Assembly (NCBI GenBank): GCA_023101885.1
Contig: JALPQD010000908.1
Location: 124,001 to 188,000 of the forward strand
From: Typhlomys cinereus
Lineage: Eukaryota; Chordata; Mammalia; Rodentia; Platacanthomyidae
Reading direction: 5' to 3'
DNA length: 64,000 bases
The position numbers and the translations under genes are program-made. Below are positions 24,436 to 35,714 of this stretch, in pieces. The notes beneath the pieces are model-generated. The model was not told where the DNA came from. It ran no database searches and was given only the letters and a program-made list of their open reading frames with translations. Every line of letters starts with the position of its first letter. Position 1 is the stretch's first letter.

Positions 24436-24553
24436 AAAGAAAGAAAGATATAAAGACAGAAAGAAAGAGAGAGAAAGAAAGGAAGGAAGGAAGGAAAGAA
24501 GGAAAGAGAGAAAGAAGGAAAGAAAGAAGGAAAGGAGGGAACGAGAAAGAGAG

Positions 24554-24624
<71 letters not shown>

Positions 24625-24676
24625 AGAAAGAAAGAGAAAGAAGGAAAGAAAGAGAGAAGGAAAGAAAGAAAGATAG
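24364..24676 (+). repeat. Long purine tract (GAAA/GA/GGAA)n
   Basis: About 310 bases that are almost entirely A and G, with rare pyrimidines near 24449-24461 and 24542. Open frames of 105-209 codons across it in several frames are low-complexity artefacts. Confidence 0.95.
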
Positions 24677-25152
24677 TTAATTAAAAAAATAGCCATACTA
24701 AATCTGTATGGCTATTTTGTCATGTTTCCTGAAACACTTTTCATGAAGTCTTGTCACTTCGGTTGTAATTGTAAACAATTCAGAGAAGAGCCAAACTCCA
24801 TGAGCGGATATGGATATATTTGATGCAATACTACATTTTATCAGAGCAGTTTGAGGGGCAGGATCCCTTGGGGACCTGCAGGGATCTTGGAACCAGTCCT
24901 TCAGACACCAAGGAACAAACAAAGCTACAAGGACCGTGTCTCAGATTAGCAGAATAGATGGCACCATCTGAAGGACTCTTTGTAGCTGTTATTAAGAAGC
25001 CATACAGAACAGGCAGTTCTGGGCAATCACAGCTCCATCACCACCCAGCCATGTGACATTAGATATTCCAGGAACCCAGTCATTTACAAATGGTGGGGAC
25101 AGAGGAAAGGTAGACCAGATGTCAGAACATCCTCTTTAGTATTAGCATTCTG

Positions 25153-25300
25153 AGGCCCTGAGCAATGGCTCACACCTGTGATCCTAGTGCTCAAGAGACT
25201 GAGACAGAAGGATTGCCATGAGTTTAAATCCAGTTTAAGGGCTCAGCTAGTCAGGGCTTCATAGCAAGACCCAGCCAAAAAGAACTAACGAAAACAAACA
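25153..25300 (+). mobile_element. B1-like SINE
   Basis: ggctcacacctgtgatccta, gctcaagagactgagacaga and cttcatagcaagacccagc follow the 7SL-derived B1 layout. Confidence 0.75.
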
Positions 25301-26392
25301 TACAAGCCCCAACATTCGGGAAGTAGTTTTCGTTTTTTTCTCCCAAAAGTTCTTTACTAGTAAAAGTTTGGGTGGCTATGGAAGGTGAGGGGAGATAGGA
25401 GGACCCCCACAAAACCAGGCCAAGGTGGTTGAGGTCAGAGAACCAAAGGAAGAGGACCCGAGAGAGAATAACCTGGTACTGGAACTAGTGATAAAACATG
25501 AAGGCAAATTGAGGTTTGCTTTATTTTGTGAGAAACACAGACTCTCTAAAGCCTTAAAAGCAAAAACAAAACAACACAAGCCTTCCCAAATCTGTCAGGT
25601 TTTGCCAGAAGGATTAGCTCTCAGATCGCATTGTATTGGGTCCTGGGTTAACAGCTTCCCCAAGACTGTAGGGACTTCCCCTCACTAAGTCCCCTGACCT
25701 TTTAATCCTTCTGTAAATGACCTGCCTGCTCCTTCCACTAATGAGAACCAAGAAAAAGAGAGGAGCTTTTTTCTTTTGGCAGCAGCCTCCTCCAGAACAT
25801 TCTTACAAGCTTTTCCTGGCTCCTCAGACTCCACCTCACCCACCACTTTTCATCAAGACTCACTAAAAACTGTCTGACTCCCAATGGCTGTAGCACATTT
25901 CTTGAGTTTATTAATCTTTTGAATGAAAGAATCAGTGAGAATCCACTTCACTTTAATGCACGTGATTTCATTTTAATTAAGCAAGTCATGATTCTTTTTT
26001 CTTAATAATAAAAACACTAGCACTTGAGGCAAAATGTCACTGAGCCAGACCCCATACAAGAGTGTTTAGACATCACCACCTTTGTGCTTAGGAGAAGATC
26101 TGACGCTGCATCTTTGAATTTCATGAGCACTCAGGCTGTTCCATTTGGGTCTCCTGCAGCTCTTATTTATTTGACTCTGAATGTTTATGGTTAGTTGGAA
26201 AAAAAAAAAAACTCCATGGTTAAAACTATACACAGAGGTTCCACCCTATGATTTAAGTATGTATCAATAGAACCTGTGATCTTATCATCAAAAGTGATAT
26301 ATATATATATATGAGTGTGTATACATAATTATAATATATGTATTGTAAATTTTGAGCAAAAGGTTTACATTGAAAAATAGTCGACTAAGGCC

Positions 26393-26502
26393 AAAGAGGG
26401 CCTGGCTAGTAAAACCATTTGTTGCCGAACCTGACTACCCAAGTTCAATTCTCAGACCCACATGGTAGAAAAAGAAAACTGACTCTCTTAAGTTGTTCTC
26501 TA

Positions 26503-26545
<43 letters not shown>

Positions 26546-26575
26546 GATAGATAAATAAGTGAACAAGTGTAAAAA
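26393..26575 (+). mobile_element. B2/B3-like SINE
   Basis: agttcaattctcagacccac, catggtagaaaaagaaaact and aagttgttctctaacctcac, then (CA)n to 26544. Confidence 0.7.
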
Positions 26576-27984
26576 ATTAAAGTGAACTGCTATCTCTTGG
26601 GAAAAAGTCAATACTTTGCCCTTTCTTTTATAGCATCCAAATTCTAAAGAGGCCTTTCTGAGTTTTTAAGCTCATGGGCTTTTTTTTTTTATTTAAACTT
26701 GTTTGAGTAAGTCTCTGGCAACAATAGTTTCCTCCCTTGAGACAAATTACTAGGAGGTGATTTGATCCATTGCCATCATGAAATACCTGAAATAAAAAGC
26801 AATCATTACTTGTATGTCATCCGTGGCATCTGTGAGCAAAAACCAAAGGAATGAATTGAACCAGAGGATTATTCCTAGAAAGCACATGTCATGTGACTAT
26901 AAATTTCATCTTCCTCTTCACTTTTCCTACAACTTGGTAGGTAACAGGTTGTTCCCCCCTCTCTCCTCCCTACACCAAAAAAAAAAAAAAAGAAAGAAAG
27001 AAAACACTTATCTAAAAAGCTTCTGAAATAGTTTCACTTTGCATCTGTTCGGAACATGACCTGGAAAAATCTGAGTATAGTGAAATTCTCATAGAAAAGA
27101 AGTATGCTTTTTAACAAGAGAGATGAGAATTGAATTCACTTAAGTAACACAATGATGTGCTTTGGACAGATTTTACTCCATGTGACTCATTTTCTGTCAG
27201 ATTCAGATTTTTTTCATTCCATTAAACTAGTACTTTCATCTTCTGCAAAGTTTGGATATGATTTCAACTGGTCAGATTGGAGTTCTGAGCAGTGGTTGGT
27301 CTTTGCAGTAAACATGTCCAGCAAAAATGTGGTTCTCAGGAGTCCTAGTAGATCAGCCATGTTTTGTTACCCTAGTTAGGCAGGAAGCAACGCTAAGAAG
27401 GAGGCGGAAAGTCCAGTGTAGATGGGTAGAATTCAGTCAGTTCTGGCCCATTTGATCTTCTGATTCATCATCTGACCATAAATCTGTTTTTATTAAGATA
27501 TAACGATGTTCTTACAGGCACGGAGTTCACACATGAAGCAAGTCATCATTCACGAAAGAGCTGCAGACAGATCCTAGAGGGGCAGGAATTCTACTGCTCT
27601 ACCTTTGCCCAGCTGACTACTGTTTTGGCTCTACGCCCTGGGAAAAACATTTTCAGAAAACCCCTACTTCTCCAGAAATCTGTCAACCGTTCCTCCTTCC
27701 ATCCACAGTACCCTCCATGACTCGATGGAAGAACAAATAAAGTTGGTTCGCATTGTTCAAGAGTTCCGTTATGTGCCAATTTGCCTGTTGGATCAAGTTT
27801 ATGTATAGTCCCATAGCAGTATGCTTTATGGTCATGCACAGAATAAAATGTTTGAGCTACCAACATGAATGTTTCTAGTTAAGCACAAACAAGGTGACAT
27901 TCTGTCTTCTTGTTTCAGCTTTCAGTTCAGATTTTGTTTGTGTATGGGGGGGTGATTTTGTAGCTTAAATAGTTTTTGGGGGTC

Positions 27985-28178
27985 TATAAGATGGCTCAGT
28001 GGGTAAAGGTACTTGCTACCAAGCCTGTATTCCAGAACCTATATGATGTAAGAAGAGAACCAACTCCCACAAGTTTTCTGAACACCAAATGTGCACCATA
28101 CCATACTCTCTCTCTCTCTGTCTCTCTCTGTATCTGTCTCTCTCTGTCTCTCTGTCTCTCTTTTTCTGTCTCTCTTTG

Positions 28179-28224
<46 letters not shown>

Positions 28225-28235
28225 TCTAAATAATT
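27985..28235 (+). mobile_element. B2/B3-like SINE with TC and CA tail
   Basis: tctataagatggctcagtgg, accaactcccacaagttttc and caaatgtgcaccatacc lead into irregular (TC)n with TCTG units and then (CA)n, 28108-28224. Confidence 0.75.
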
Positions 28236-28470
28236 TAAACTAAAAGAGTCCCCTAGTGTAGTACAAGAAGTTTGTCTAGGGCCCTAAAGTGCAAGAAAGC
28301 TGTGGTGAGCTTGAATACATGTGAAAACATATGTTTCAGATGAACTTTGTTCAGGCATGAGTTATAGGTTTGTGGGTGATAAGGTCAATGTCAACATATT
28401 ACACATGCTATCTTTAAACAGAAACACACAGCAGGGTTATGCACTGATCGCTGAAAAATGGTTTTCCAAA

Positions 28471-28592
28471 GTTCTGGAAGGCTTCTGTCTGCAAAGGACA
28501 GCGGCTGGTGGAGAGCAAGGTCTGTGTTATAGAATGTGGCTTCCCGGGATGGAAGCTAAGTGCTCAGAAAAAAAAAAAAAAAAAAAAAAAAA
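28471..28592 (+). repeat. Unrecognised sequence ending in poly-A, copy 1
   Basis: gttctggaaggcttctgtct through gctggtggagagcaaggtct to gctaagtgctcag, then 25 A. A second copy is at 29106-29220. It matches no repeat family I know. Confidence 0.75.
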
Positions 28593-29105
28593 GGCTGACA
28601 GGAACTGAACTCTGCACTTCCCCCAGGACTGATACAGCTCAGCATTTACTAACTCTTTCACAGCACCGTAAGAATCATGAAAATAGCTAGATAAGAAGCG
28701 CCCAATGTTTAACGAAGCTGCATCTCCATTGGTGTGTCTTCCCTTTCCTACAGTGTGTACGCCTGCTTAAAAATAAATGAAAACTAGCAATTCAGAGAAG
28801 TGGTTATTTTTATAAACAGGGACAACAGGAGAAGAACTGGGATTGTTTTAAGTTTGCTTTGGAGAAGAGATGTAGCTTTCTACTCTCCATCCAAGAGAGG
28901 CTGGGCCAAAGGTAATCCTCCATTCAAGCTCTGTCTGAACTCGGGAACATCTGCTGATTGGGAGAATAGAATTTGGGAAGTGGAGTGTCTATTCTTTAAA
29001 GAAAGTCAATAATAAAAGCGATAGTAACAGACATTAAATTGCCAACAAAAAAATTGCTCATCTGGATTTAAGAGTCCAAAACAGACCCTGTCGGAGCGAC
29101 ATTCC

Positions 29106-29220
29106 GTTCTGGACTGGAAAGGCATCTGTCTGAAAGTGACAGGGGCTGGTGGAGAGGCAAGGGCTGTGTTATAGAAAGTGGCTCCCCGGATGAAAGCTAA
29201 GTGCTCAGAAAAAAAGAAAT
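29106..29220 (+). repeat. Unrecognised sequence ending in poly-A, copy 2
   Basis: gttctggactggaaaggcat through ggctggtggagaggcaaggg to gctaagtgctcag, then a short A-rich end. It shares about 85-90% with 28471-28592 by eye. Confidence 0.75.
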
Positions 29221-29364
29221 TAAAGCCACATGGAAATTAAAGCCACAACTGTACTCACCAGTATTTTCTAGAACACATGTCCTGGAAAAGCAAGGCTTGA
29301 GAGGTTTTATTGTACTTGAGTACAGCACACAGGAAGGAAGGAGATAGACGAGGTGTGCCAGGGA

Positions 29365-29628
29365 GAGAGTGTGTGTGTCTGTATGTGTATGTATGTATTA
29401 TATGTGCATGTACGCATGTGCATACATAAATTTTGAACATGTATATGTGGATACATGTATATAAATATATGTGTGTGAATGCATGTGTACATCATGTATG
29501 TGGACATGCATATGTGTAGCAAGTCTGTGCAAGTGTAGCATTTATGCGTATGTGTGTATGTGCATGTACATTTGTGTATGAATATATGCATACGTGTGTG
29601 TGTGTATGTGTGCGTCCACGCGTGTGTT
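29365..29628 (+). repeat. Degenerate (TG/TATG)n region
   Basis: About 260 bases of irregular tgtg, tatg and catg units. The open frames here are repeat translation. Confidence 0.8.
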
Positions 29629-30051
29629 TAAAAGTAGTGAACTACGCTTCCAGACTCTTTCCTGGCCTTCCTGCTTCCTCCATGGCCTCCCCTACAACCC
29701 GGTCTCGCCCCAGGAAATAGTTGATCGCATCCGGATGAAGCCTGCGTCTTCATTGCTTACAGTGAGGACTCTGTAGAGTCCAGTTTCACGGCGTCTCTTG
29801 CAGAAGCAGGACCCGAAGCCAGGCCTTGAATAGGCTCCTCTAAGTGTTGCTCCCAGATTAAAACATTTCTGAAGCACGTCCCAGGCCACAGGATAAAGAT
29901 CAGCGTAAACCCCCCAGGTGGTCCTACATGCAAGCTATTTGTGAGTCAGCCATGCTTAGAGGCGTGGCTTGGTTCTGGCTCCCCATCCCGTGGCCCGGCA
30001 AATAGAGGCGCAAAGGAGAAGCTCCATCGTCCTGGAGGAAAAGTGTCCTTG

Positions 30052-30471
30052 TGCTTCATAACTGAGCACAGGTGTCAACTTGACCATTGAGGTTTGAGCT
30101 CTGCGCACGTTTGTGGAGAATTAGTGGTTAAGTCCAGAGCAAACCTGTAGGAGATTGTCTAGCTGATGGGGAAGGCCCAGCCTATGGTGGGTGGGATTAG
30201 GCCCTGGAATAAAGGACAGAGAGCTGGTTGAGAGAGCTGGCGTCCTTGTGTACACTTGGCTAGACATGCTGGTCTGGCAAATAAGGATCGTCCCTCTCTC
30301 AGCCATTATGTAAAGATGGTGTGAGCAGTTCCCTCAGCCCTGGTGTTGGTGCGTGCTCTCCTGTCAAGCTGGACAGACTGTAACCAGACTATCAGTAAAG
30401 AAAACAAACCCCTTGTTCCCTCAAACTGTTTGATGGTCATTTATCAGTAACCATGCAGGTGAACTGCAATA
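30052..30471 (+). mobile_element. Solo LTR, 425-bp ERVL-like family
   Basis: It runs from gcacaggtgtcaacttgacc through ggtgggtgggattaggccct and ccttgttccctcaaactgtt to gcaggtgaactgcaata. It aligns end to end with 50397-50821. A target duplication could not be seen, probably because of decay. Confidence 0.8.
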
Positions 30472-30599
30472 GGGGGTTTGAAGGACAGTTTCCTCCTTTG
30501 CGTGAGGGCCGAGGAGAGAGCAGTTTGCCTCACAGCTCCCCAGCAGCTGCATCTCCAGGGATGCATTGAGCTCTCTTGCTTTTGCTCTCTCCTGGCTAA

Positions 30600-30739
30600 A
30601 CACTATTGTTCTTCCTTCCAGGGCTGGAATTACCACTGCCATATCTGTTCGGCATTTTTAGGGGATTAAGGGAATCAGAACTCGGGTCCTTTGGCTTGCG
30701 AGGCAAAGGCTTTAACCCCTGAGCCATCTCTACAGCCCG
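30600..30739 (-). mobile_element. tRNA-derived SINE, 5' half
   Basis: The plus strand ends ttaacccctgagccatctct-acagccc, the complement of the SINE head. Only the head and part of the body are present. Confidence 0.75.
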
Positions 30740-31863
30740 ACTACAGACTTCTTTATCTTGCAATCTCATTTTTTATTTTTGTCCTTAGATACAGCTCCAG
30801 AACTTAGCACATAAATTCTAAACATCACCAGCTTGCAAACAGATTCTAGAAGCCTCTGCCCTAGCTTATCTATGTCAAAACAGGCTTTGGAGTACCCTGT
30901 CAGCACCTCTTGCCTCTGATTAGATAGAAACTTTGAGAAGCAGTTGGGGAGGAACCATGCATAGCTTGGTGCCTTTCCAGCAGCTGACTCCTCCTCTTTT
31001 CTCTCTGTTTCCCGGAGAGCTGATCATCCTCTTCCCAGGCTCTTTCCCTTTCCCACCCTGCTGAGACGGAGCTGCAGTGTGGCCTGAAACCCCCTCGTAC
31101 CCACCTTTGATTCTCCCAGAAAGCTTTCTTTCCTATGCAGAGCCCAATAGCTGTGTGCTCTGCGAAAAGAATTTTAGAAAGGCTGTGGGGAGCAGTGGGG
31201 GTACGGGGCCCCGCATTGTTGAGCGAGCTCAAGACTTTGCAGATATTCATGTTCTCATTATGCATCAAGACTTATCTGTGTCATAGAAGTTCTCTTGTAT
31301 GACTCAACTGCTACACATGGCGAGCGCTGATTATTTTCATCTGGGCGTCTTCGTTCGAATTGACAACTCATAATTATAGATGTTTTTAGAGAACAGCGTG
31401 GTGTGTTGGTAAATGTGTGCATCAGAGAAAGATCAGATCAAGCTAATGAGCACACAGATCACTATGCCTGTTTATCTTTCAGGTTCATCTGGGCAGCAAG
31501 AACATTTAAGGCCTAGTCTCTCAGCTCGATAAGAGAAAATGCTTTAGAGAGCTTTGGCCCAGCATAGTGACCACAGTTAATCATAATAATTCAGGCCATA
31601 TTTCAAAATTGTTAAGAGTAGATTTTCAACATTCTTACCAGGAATAATCAAAATCTAAATGAAAGCAAAATTTCAATTCAGAGCCTCATTTGGTTTGATC
31701 TAAGCTGAAGGGAAAAGTGACTCTGGGAGGTTTAGGAATCCTGAAGGTACCACAAAATAAAATAGCTGATTTCTCCCCTTCTTCCCGAGCGACTGCCTCC
31801 CTTTCCTCTCTCTAGGTTCCAGATACACAAGGATTCTATGACCCTGGATCTCTGGGCCAGCTG

Positions 31864-31914
<51 letters not shown>

Positions 31915-32940
31915 GTGTGTGTGTGTTGTGTGTGTGTATGTGTGTGTGTGTGTCCCAAGATTTACTATCTGACTTTTGTCTTCACTCCCAAAGCTTGGTC
32001 CTTTAATCATTTAGTAATGGGTGAAGTTAAGTGTGCACACGTGAATGGAAGCACACCATACATGTAAGGAAGCATGCGTGTATGTCTACGTAGGACAGGT
32101 CTGTGGGAAAGAAGATGGGTGGGATGGAAAGCCAGAAAAATGTGCTGGGGTCAACTCTGGGTCCCAAGGAAGGACTGTGGGACAAGAAAACCCCACTGTG
32201 GTGGACTCGCAATGCGAGCGTGGTGATCCATGTGCTAGTGGAGTTTCTGTACTCAACAACAACTTAAGACATTGATTTCAGTCACAGTCTTGGACAGAGC
32301 AATAAAGCGTCGGGGTGGGGGGAGCATGTTTCTGGTCTGTTCCTGCGTTGCGTGCAAGTAAAACATGCTATGGTCGCACTGCACTGAAACAGGGATTCCA
32401 AACTCTCAAGAAACGTGTAAATGGATACACAGACAGAACGGCACATGAGCAAACACGAGCCCTCTGCTCTGTCCAGCACTATGAGCAGGAACAATGGGGT
32501 GGGGCGGGGGGGGGTGCTGGCTACTATTTTGTTTTCTTTCCTGGGCAGATGATCTTTCTGGAGGACTTTCTGACATGGATAGAGGTTGTCTTAATCCCTT
32601 GCTTAGCCACGCTCTTTCCTCTCCCTATCCTACAATGGTAAGAGTCAGACAACAGAACACAACTCCACATAGGGAGAGGTTTCAAGAGCCACAGCCTGTA
32701 GCAGAAATACGAGCTGGAGCGGGCACAGGCAAAGAGGAAGGTGCTTTCTTGTTCTTTTCAGTCGTCGAAAGAAAACAATCCAGGAAGATGACAAGGAGAA
32801 GCCTTGCAGCCGGCAGGAACCAGATCTGAACACACACAAGACAGGAGTTACACGTTTGTACAAATATGCATGTAGAAACAAGAGCAACGTCACTGTCGAG
32901 CTAACTTTAGCTCTTTATGAGACTCCTCAAAAGTTTTGCT
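30740..32940. other. Unassigned sequence
   Basis: Contains the (GT)n tract at 31867. Frames of 92-122 codons (for example 30900-31268 minus, 32494-32829 plus) have no recognisable domain. Confidence 0.45.
31867..31953 (+). repeat. (GT)n microsatellite
   Basis: Interrupted GT repeat, with TTG and TATG interruptions near 31911-31940. Confidence 0.95.
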
Positions 32941-32942
32941 CA

Positions 32943-33056
32943 TGTGGAATGAGTGCGATAGCTCAGCAGGTAAGGGTCCCTGTGTGCAAACAGTGACTGA
33001 GTTAAAAAATCAGCTTCTGAAAGTGGTTTTCCCGACTTCGCCATATATGCCATGGT

Positions 33057-33108
<52 letters not shown>

Positions 33109-33165
33109 CTGTCCCTCTCTCTCTTCTGTCTCTCAAATAAAATATTAAAAATTATTTTTTAAAGT
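32943..33165 (+). mobile_element. B2/B3-like SINE with (TC)n tail
   Basis: gagtgcgatagctcagcagg, cagcttctgaaagtggtttt and catatatgccatggtgc precede 44 bases of TC (33058-33101) and ctgtctctcaaataaaat. Confidence 0.75.
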
Positions 33166-33513
33166 ATGTTTCGTTAATATACAAGATCCACTTACTCTTC
33201 AATCTGACGAACCAGCATTCATTGTGCGCTCACCAATCCATGAGCAATGTATGTGCTACCACACAGGAATGAATCACACTGGACATGGGCTCATGTTCCT
33301 TGGACCCGACATGGTACTGGCATGACAGGGTCTATGAGGGACCCCTCCCCCCAGGTAGCACCAGGCTGCTTCTCTGATGGAGAATTTCACGGTATTATGC
33401 TGACTACAGTGCATGAAAGGCTTCGGAAATCTACACCAAGAAAGTTACGTTTCTTAAGAAACACCAACATTATGGTCGGGGCTGTTATCACGCGTATTAA
33501 CAGCTGGGATTCC

Positions 33514-33995
33514 TGTTGTTTCAGGGGTCCCTCTGGGGTCTGTATGTGTCCAGGTTCTTGTGTTCAGGAATCAAAGGCTGAAACTAAAACACATGTAGAG
33601 GATTAAGGCAGAGTTTATTAGAGGAGAGAAAGAATGGAACGCAGGTACATGAATCCATGAGGGGCAAGAGAGCCCTGAGACTCCAGACAGGGACTCCACG
33701 TGGGGTAAGACAAAAGACAGGTAGAAACTCACAGGCTCCAGATGTGGAATCCCACGTGGGGAAAGGGAGCTGAAAGTGGCTGCCAGGCTCAGGTATATTT
33801 ATACACTTAAGCAGGACTCAGAAAAAAATGGCTTTTCCTCATTGGTTAGCTCCAGTTTCTACAAACCTGATTGGAGCTTTTGGTCCTCTACGTCTTATTG
33901 GTCAGGTTGTTATTAGGGCCCAACCCAGTTGACTTGAGCCTTGTGGCTGGGTTTAACTACAATGGAGAATTAATTTCTATATCCTTTCATGAACA
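33514..33995 (-). mobile_element. Solo retroviral LTR (class not assigned)
   Basis: On the minus strand the layout is that of an LTR. There are three CCAAT boxes (plus attgg at 33841, 33870 and 33898), a TATAAATA box (33796-33803), then 180 bp downstream AATAAA (33614-33619), with TG and CA near the ends. Two CACGTG E-boxes lie in the R/U5 side at 33697-33702 and 33753-33758, in a partly repeated segment. No internal viral sequence flanks it. Ends are approximate and no target duplication was established. It differs from the ERVL-like LTRs here; ERV1 or ERVK are possible. Confidence 0.75.
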
Positions 33996-34127
33996 CTGGG
34001 TTGGAGGAAGTTGGCAAACTTACCTCTGTGGAGGATTAAAATAGGGTGAGTTTCTTCAGGGTAATCCCAGCCCTGGAGAATAACCTTGGAAGACCTTCAG
34101 ACCTCGGCATGGCTGCTCTAAAACTAC

Positions 34128-34345
34128 CTAAGAGAGATGGCTGCCTTGCAAGCAGAATGTCCTGAGTTGGGATCCTAGGTCCCACATGAAAATGATTGTG
34201 GCCTGCACTTCTGGCCCTGGAAGACAGAGACTGGGAAGCTCCTGAGTGAATCAAAGAGGACACAGTGTTATCCAGAATGATTTCCGAAGTCACCCTTGGT
34301 CCTCTACAAGGACACACAGTGCCCTCTCACACACACACAAAATAA
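34128..34345 (+). mobile_element. tRNA-derived SINE with deletion in the A box
   Basis: agagagatggct is joined directly to gccttgcaagcagaa, so the ...cagnggttaagact... segment is missing. The body and acacagtgccctctcac end are intact. Confidence 0.82.
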
Positions 34346-34824
34346 ATTAAATAAAGTTTTTTTAAGTCAATATAGGAGCATAAACAAAATTTAGCCAGTT
34401 TATAAAGCTGGGAGCTCTGATAGTACACGGTTTGCTGGGCCGAGGAAAAGACCCCGAGCTTCATATTCTCAGTGAAAAGACCCGAGGAGGTCAAGAAAGG
34501 CCCACATGCCTGTTCTGAAAGTAATGTGCAGCAGACTAAATATGTGGTCGGTTACTTAAAGTCCACTTCCTGTAAGAAGCTGAAGGAGTCTCTTTCACCA
34601 CATGGGAGTCCAGAGGAAGTTGTTTAGTCTCTTTTTAGCAATGTGTTTTATGTGAGTGTGTGTTGAATACATGTATGTTGATTGTGTATGTGCTGTCATC
34701 ATGCACGTTGTATGTGTATGTGTTGTTAAATCTATTCTATGTATGTTGTGTGCATGTGTGCTGTATGTGTTAGCATATGTGTTGTATGAATGTGTACATG
34801 GACACCAGAGATCAACAGCAGATG

Positions 34825-35225
34825 TTCTTCTCTATTTTCTCTCCCACATTTTATTTTTCCCTCAGTCATACAAGCTCAGTAGGTACCCCCATCCTCTCCC
34901 TCCCTCCTCTTCTTCCCAGTCCCCTCTTATACTCTCTCACCCTCTTTTCTCTTCCTTTCACCCCCTCTCTTCCTCCCTTTCTCCCAGTGCCTCTCCCTTT
35001 CTCCCATCCCCTGGAGCATCCTTTGGTGTGAATGCCAAACCGCCCTCTGAGTCCTCCATCCTAGTGAGGGGTAAAAACTCAGTGGTACAGCCCCAGTTAG
35101 TACGGGAACTCTATTATGACTGGTGATCCCTTGCCTCTAAGGATTCCACTGCCTGTGATCCATGCTAGACTTTGGGGGGATCATTGACATATCAATCATT
35201 GCGCAGTTAGGCAAAGTCCGATTTC
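34825..35225 (-). mobile_element. Degenerate L1 3' UTR fragment
   Basis: The minus strand carries the same blocks as the other L1 3' UTRs: the segment around aagtctagcatgga, then aggcaagggatca, then a long purine-rich tract (plus-strand C/T, 34885-35010), then a tail around gcttgtatgactgagg and AATAAAA. It is clearly more diverged than the copy at 44712-45733. The adjoining gt-rich stretch at 34635-34800 is not L1. Confidence 0.8.
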
Positions 35226-35332
35226 TTCTCTATGTTTTTGGAAACACGGTCCATCACTAGACCTGGACAGTGAACCCTATGCTCTGCCTGAGGTTTTTAA
35301 ATATGGATTGTTTCATATGACAGCAGAAATTA

Positions 35333-35335
<3 letters not shown>

Positions 35336-35366
<31 letters not shown>

Positions 35367-35609
35367 TGTATGTGTCAGAGGCACTGTGTGTCCCTGTAGA
35401 GGACCAAGGGTGACTATGGGAATCATCTTGGATTGCTTCTACCACATTTTTGCTTCACTTTGAGATTTCCCAGGCTCTGCCTACAGGGGCTGGAAATACA
35501 AGTTGCCTCCATTTCTACCTGGCACTTTTTATGTGGGACCTGGGATCCAAGCTCAGGACATTCTGCTTGTGAGACAGAGTCTTAACCTCTGAGCCATCTC
35601 TCCAGCCTG
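35336..35609 (-). mobile_element. tRNA-derived SINE, same family
   Basis: A (GT)n tail, ggaccaagggtgactatggg, ggatccaagctcaggac and ctgagccatctctccagcc follow in order. It joins a second, older SINE piece at 35610. Confidence 0.88.
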
Positions 35610-35712
35610 TGTGCCTGACTTTTTACATAGGTGCTACGAATATGAACTCAGACTCTCATGTTTGTACAGCAAGCGCTTTACTCACCCAGTCATGCTGCAA
35701 TCCCTTTTCAGC
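35610..35712 (-). mobile_element. Older SINE head, minus strand
   Basis: actttttacataggtgctac, atatgaactcagactctcat and tgtacagcaagcgctttact are the reverse complement of a B4/B2-type head. It abuts the younger SINE ending at 35609. Confidence 0.65.
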
Positions 35713-35714
35713 CC

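Larger units (their letters stand above)
24680..27984. other. Unassigned sequence with a few SINEs
   Basis: Only the B1-like element at 25153 and the B2/B3-like element at 26393 are identified. A (TA)n run lies at 26297-26312 and A runs at 26200 and 26977. No exon recognised. Confidence 0.45.

Noticed and set aside
24067..24696. 209-codon minus-strand open frame, and 105-121-codon plus-strand frames over the same place
   Set aside because: They are translations of the purine tract and the adjoining SINE, giving Leu/Ser/Phe or Lys/Arg/Glu repeats in several frames.
29307..29591. Periodic catg/tgtg region considered as a CRISPR-like or regulatory array
   Set aside because: It has no constant spacers or repeat unit; it is a degenerate dinucleotide/tetranucleotide microsatellite in a mammalian genome.
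34656..35126. 156-codon plus-strand open frame with a hydrophobic start
   Set aside because: It combines a GT-rich stretch and an antisense L1 3' UTR; no homology or domain is evident.
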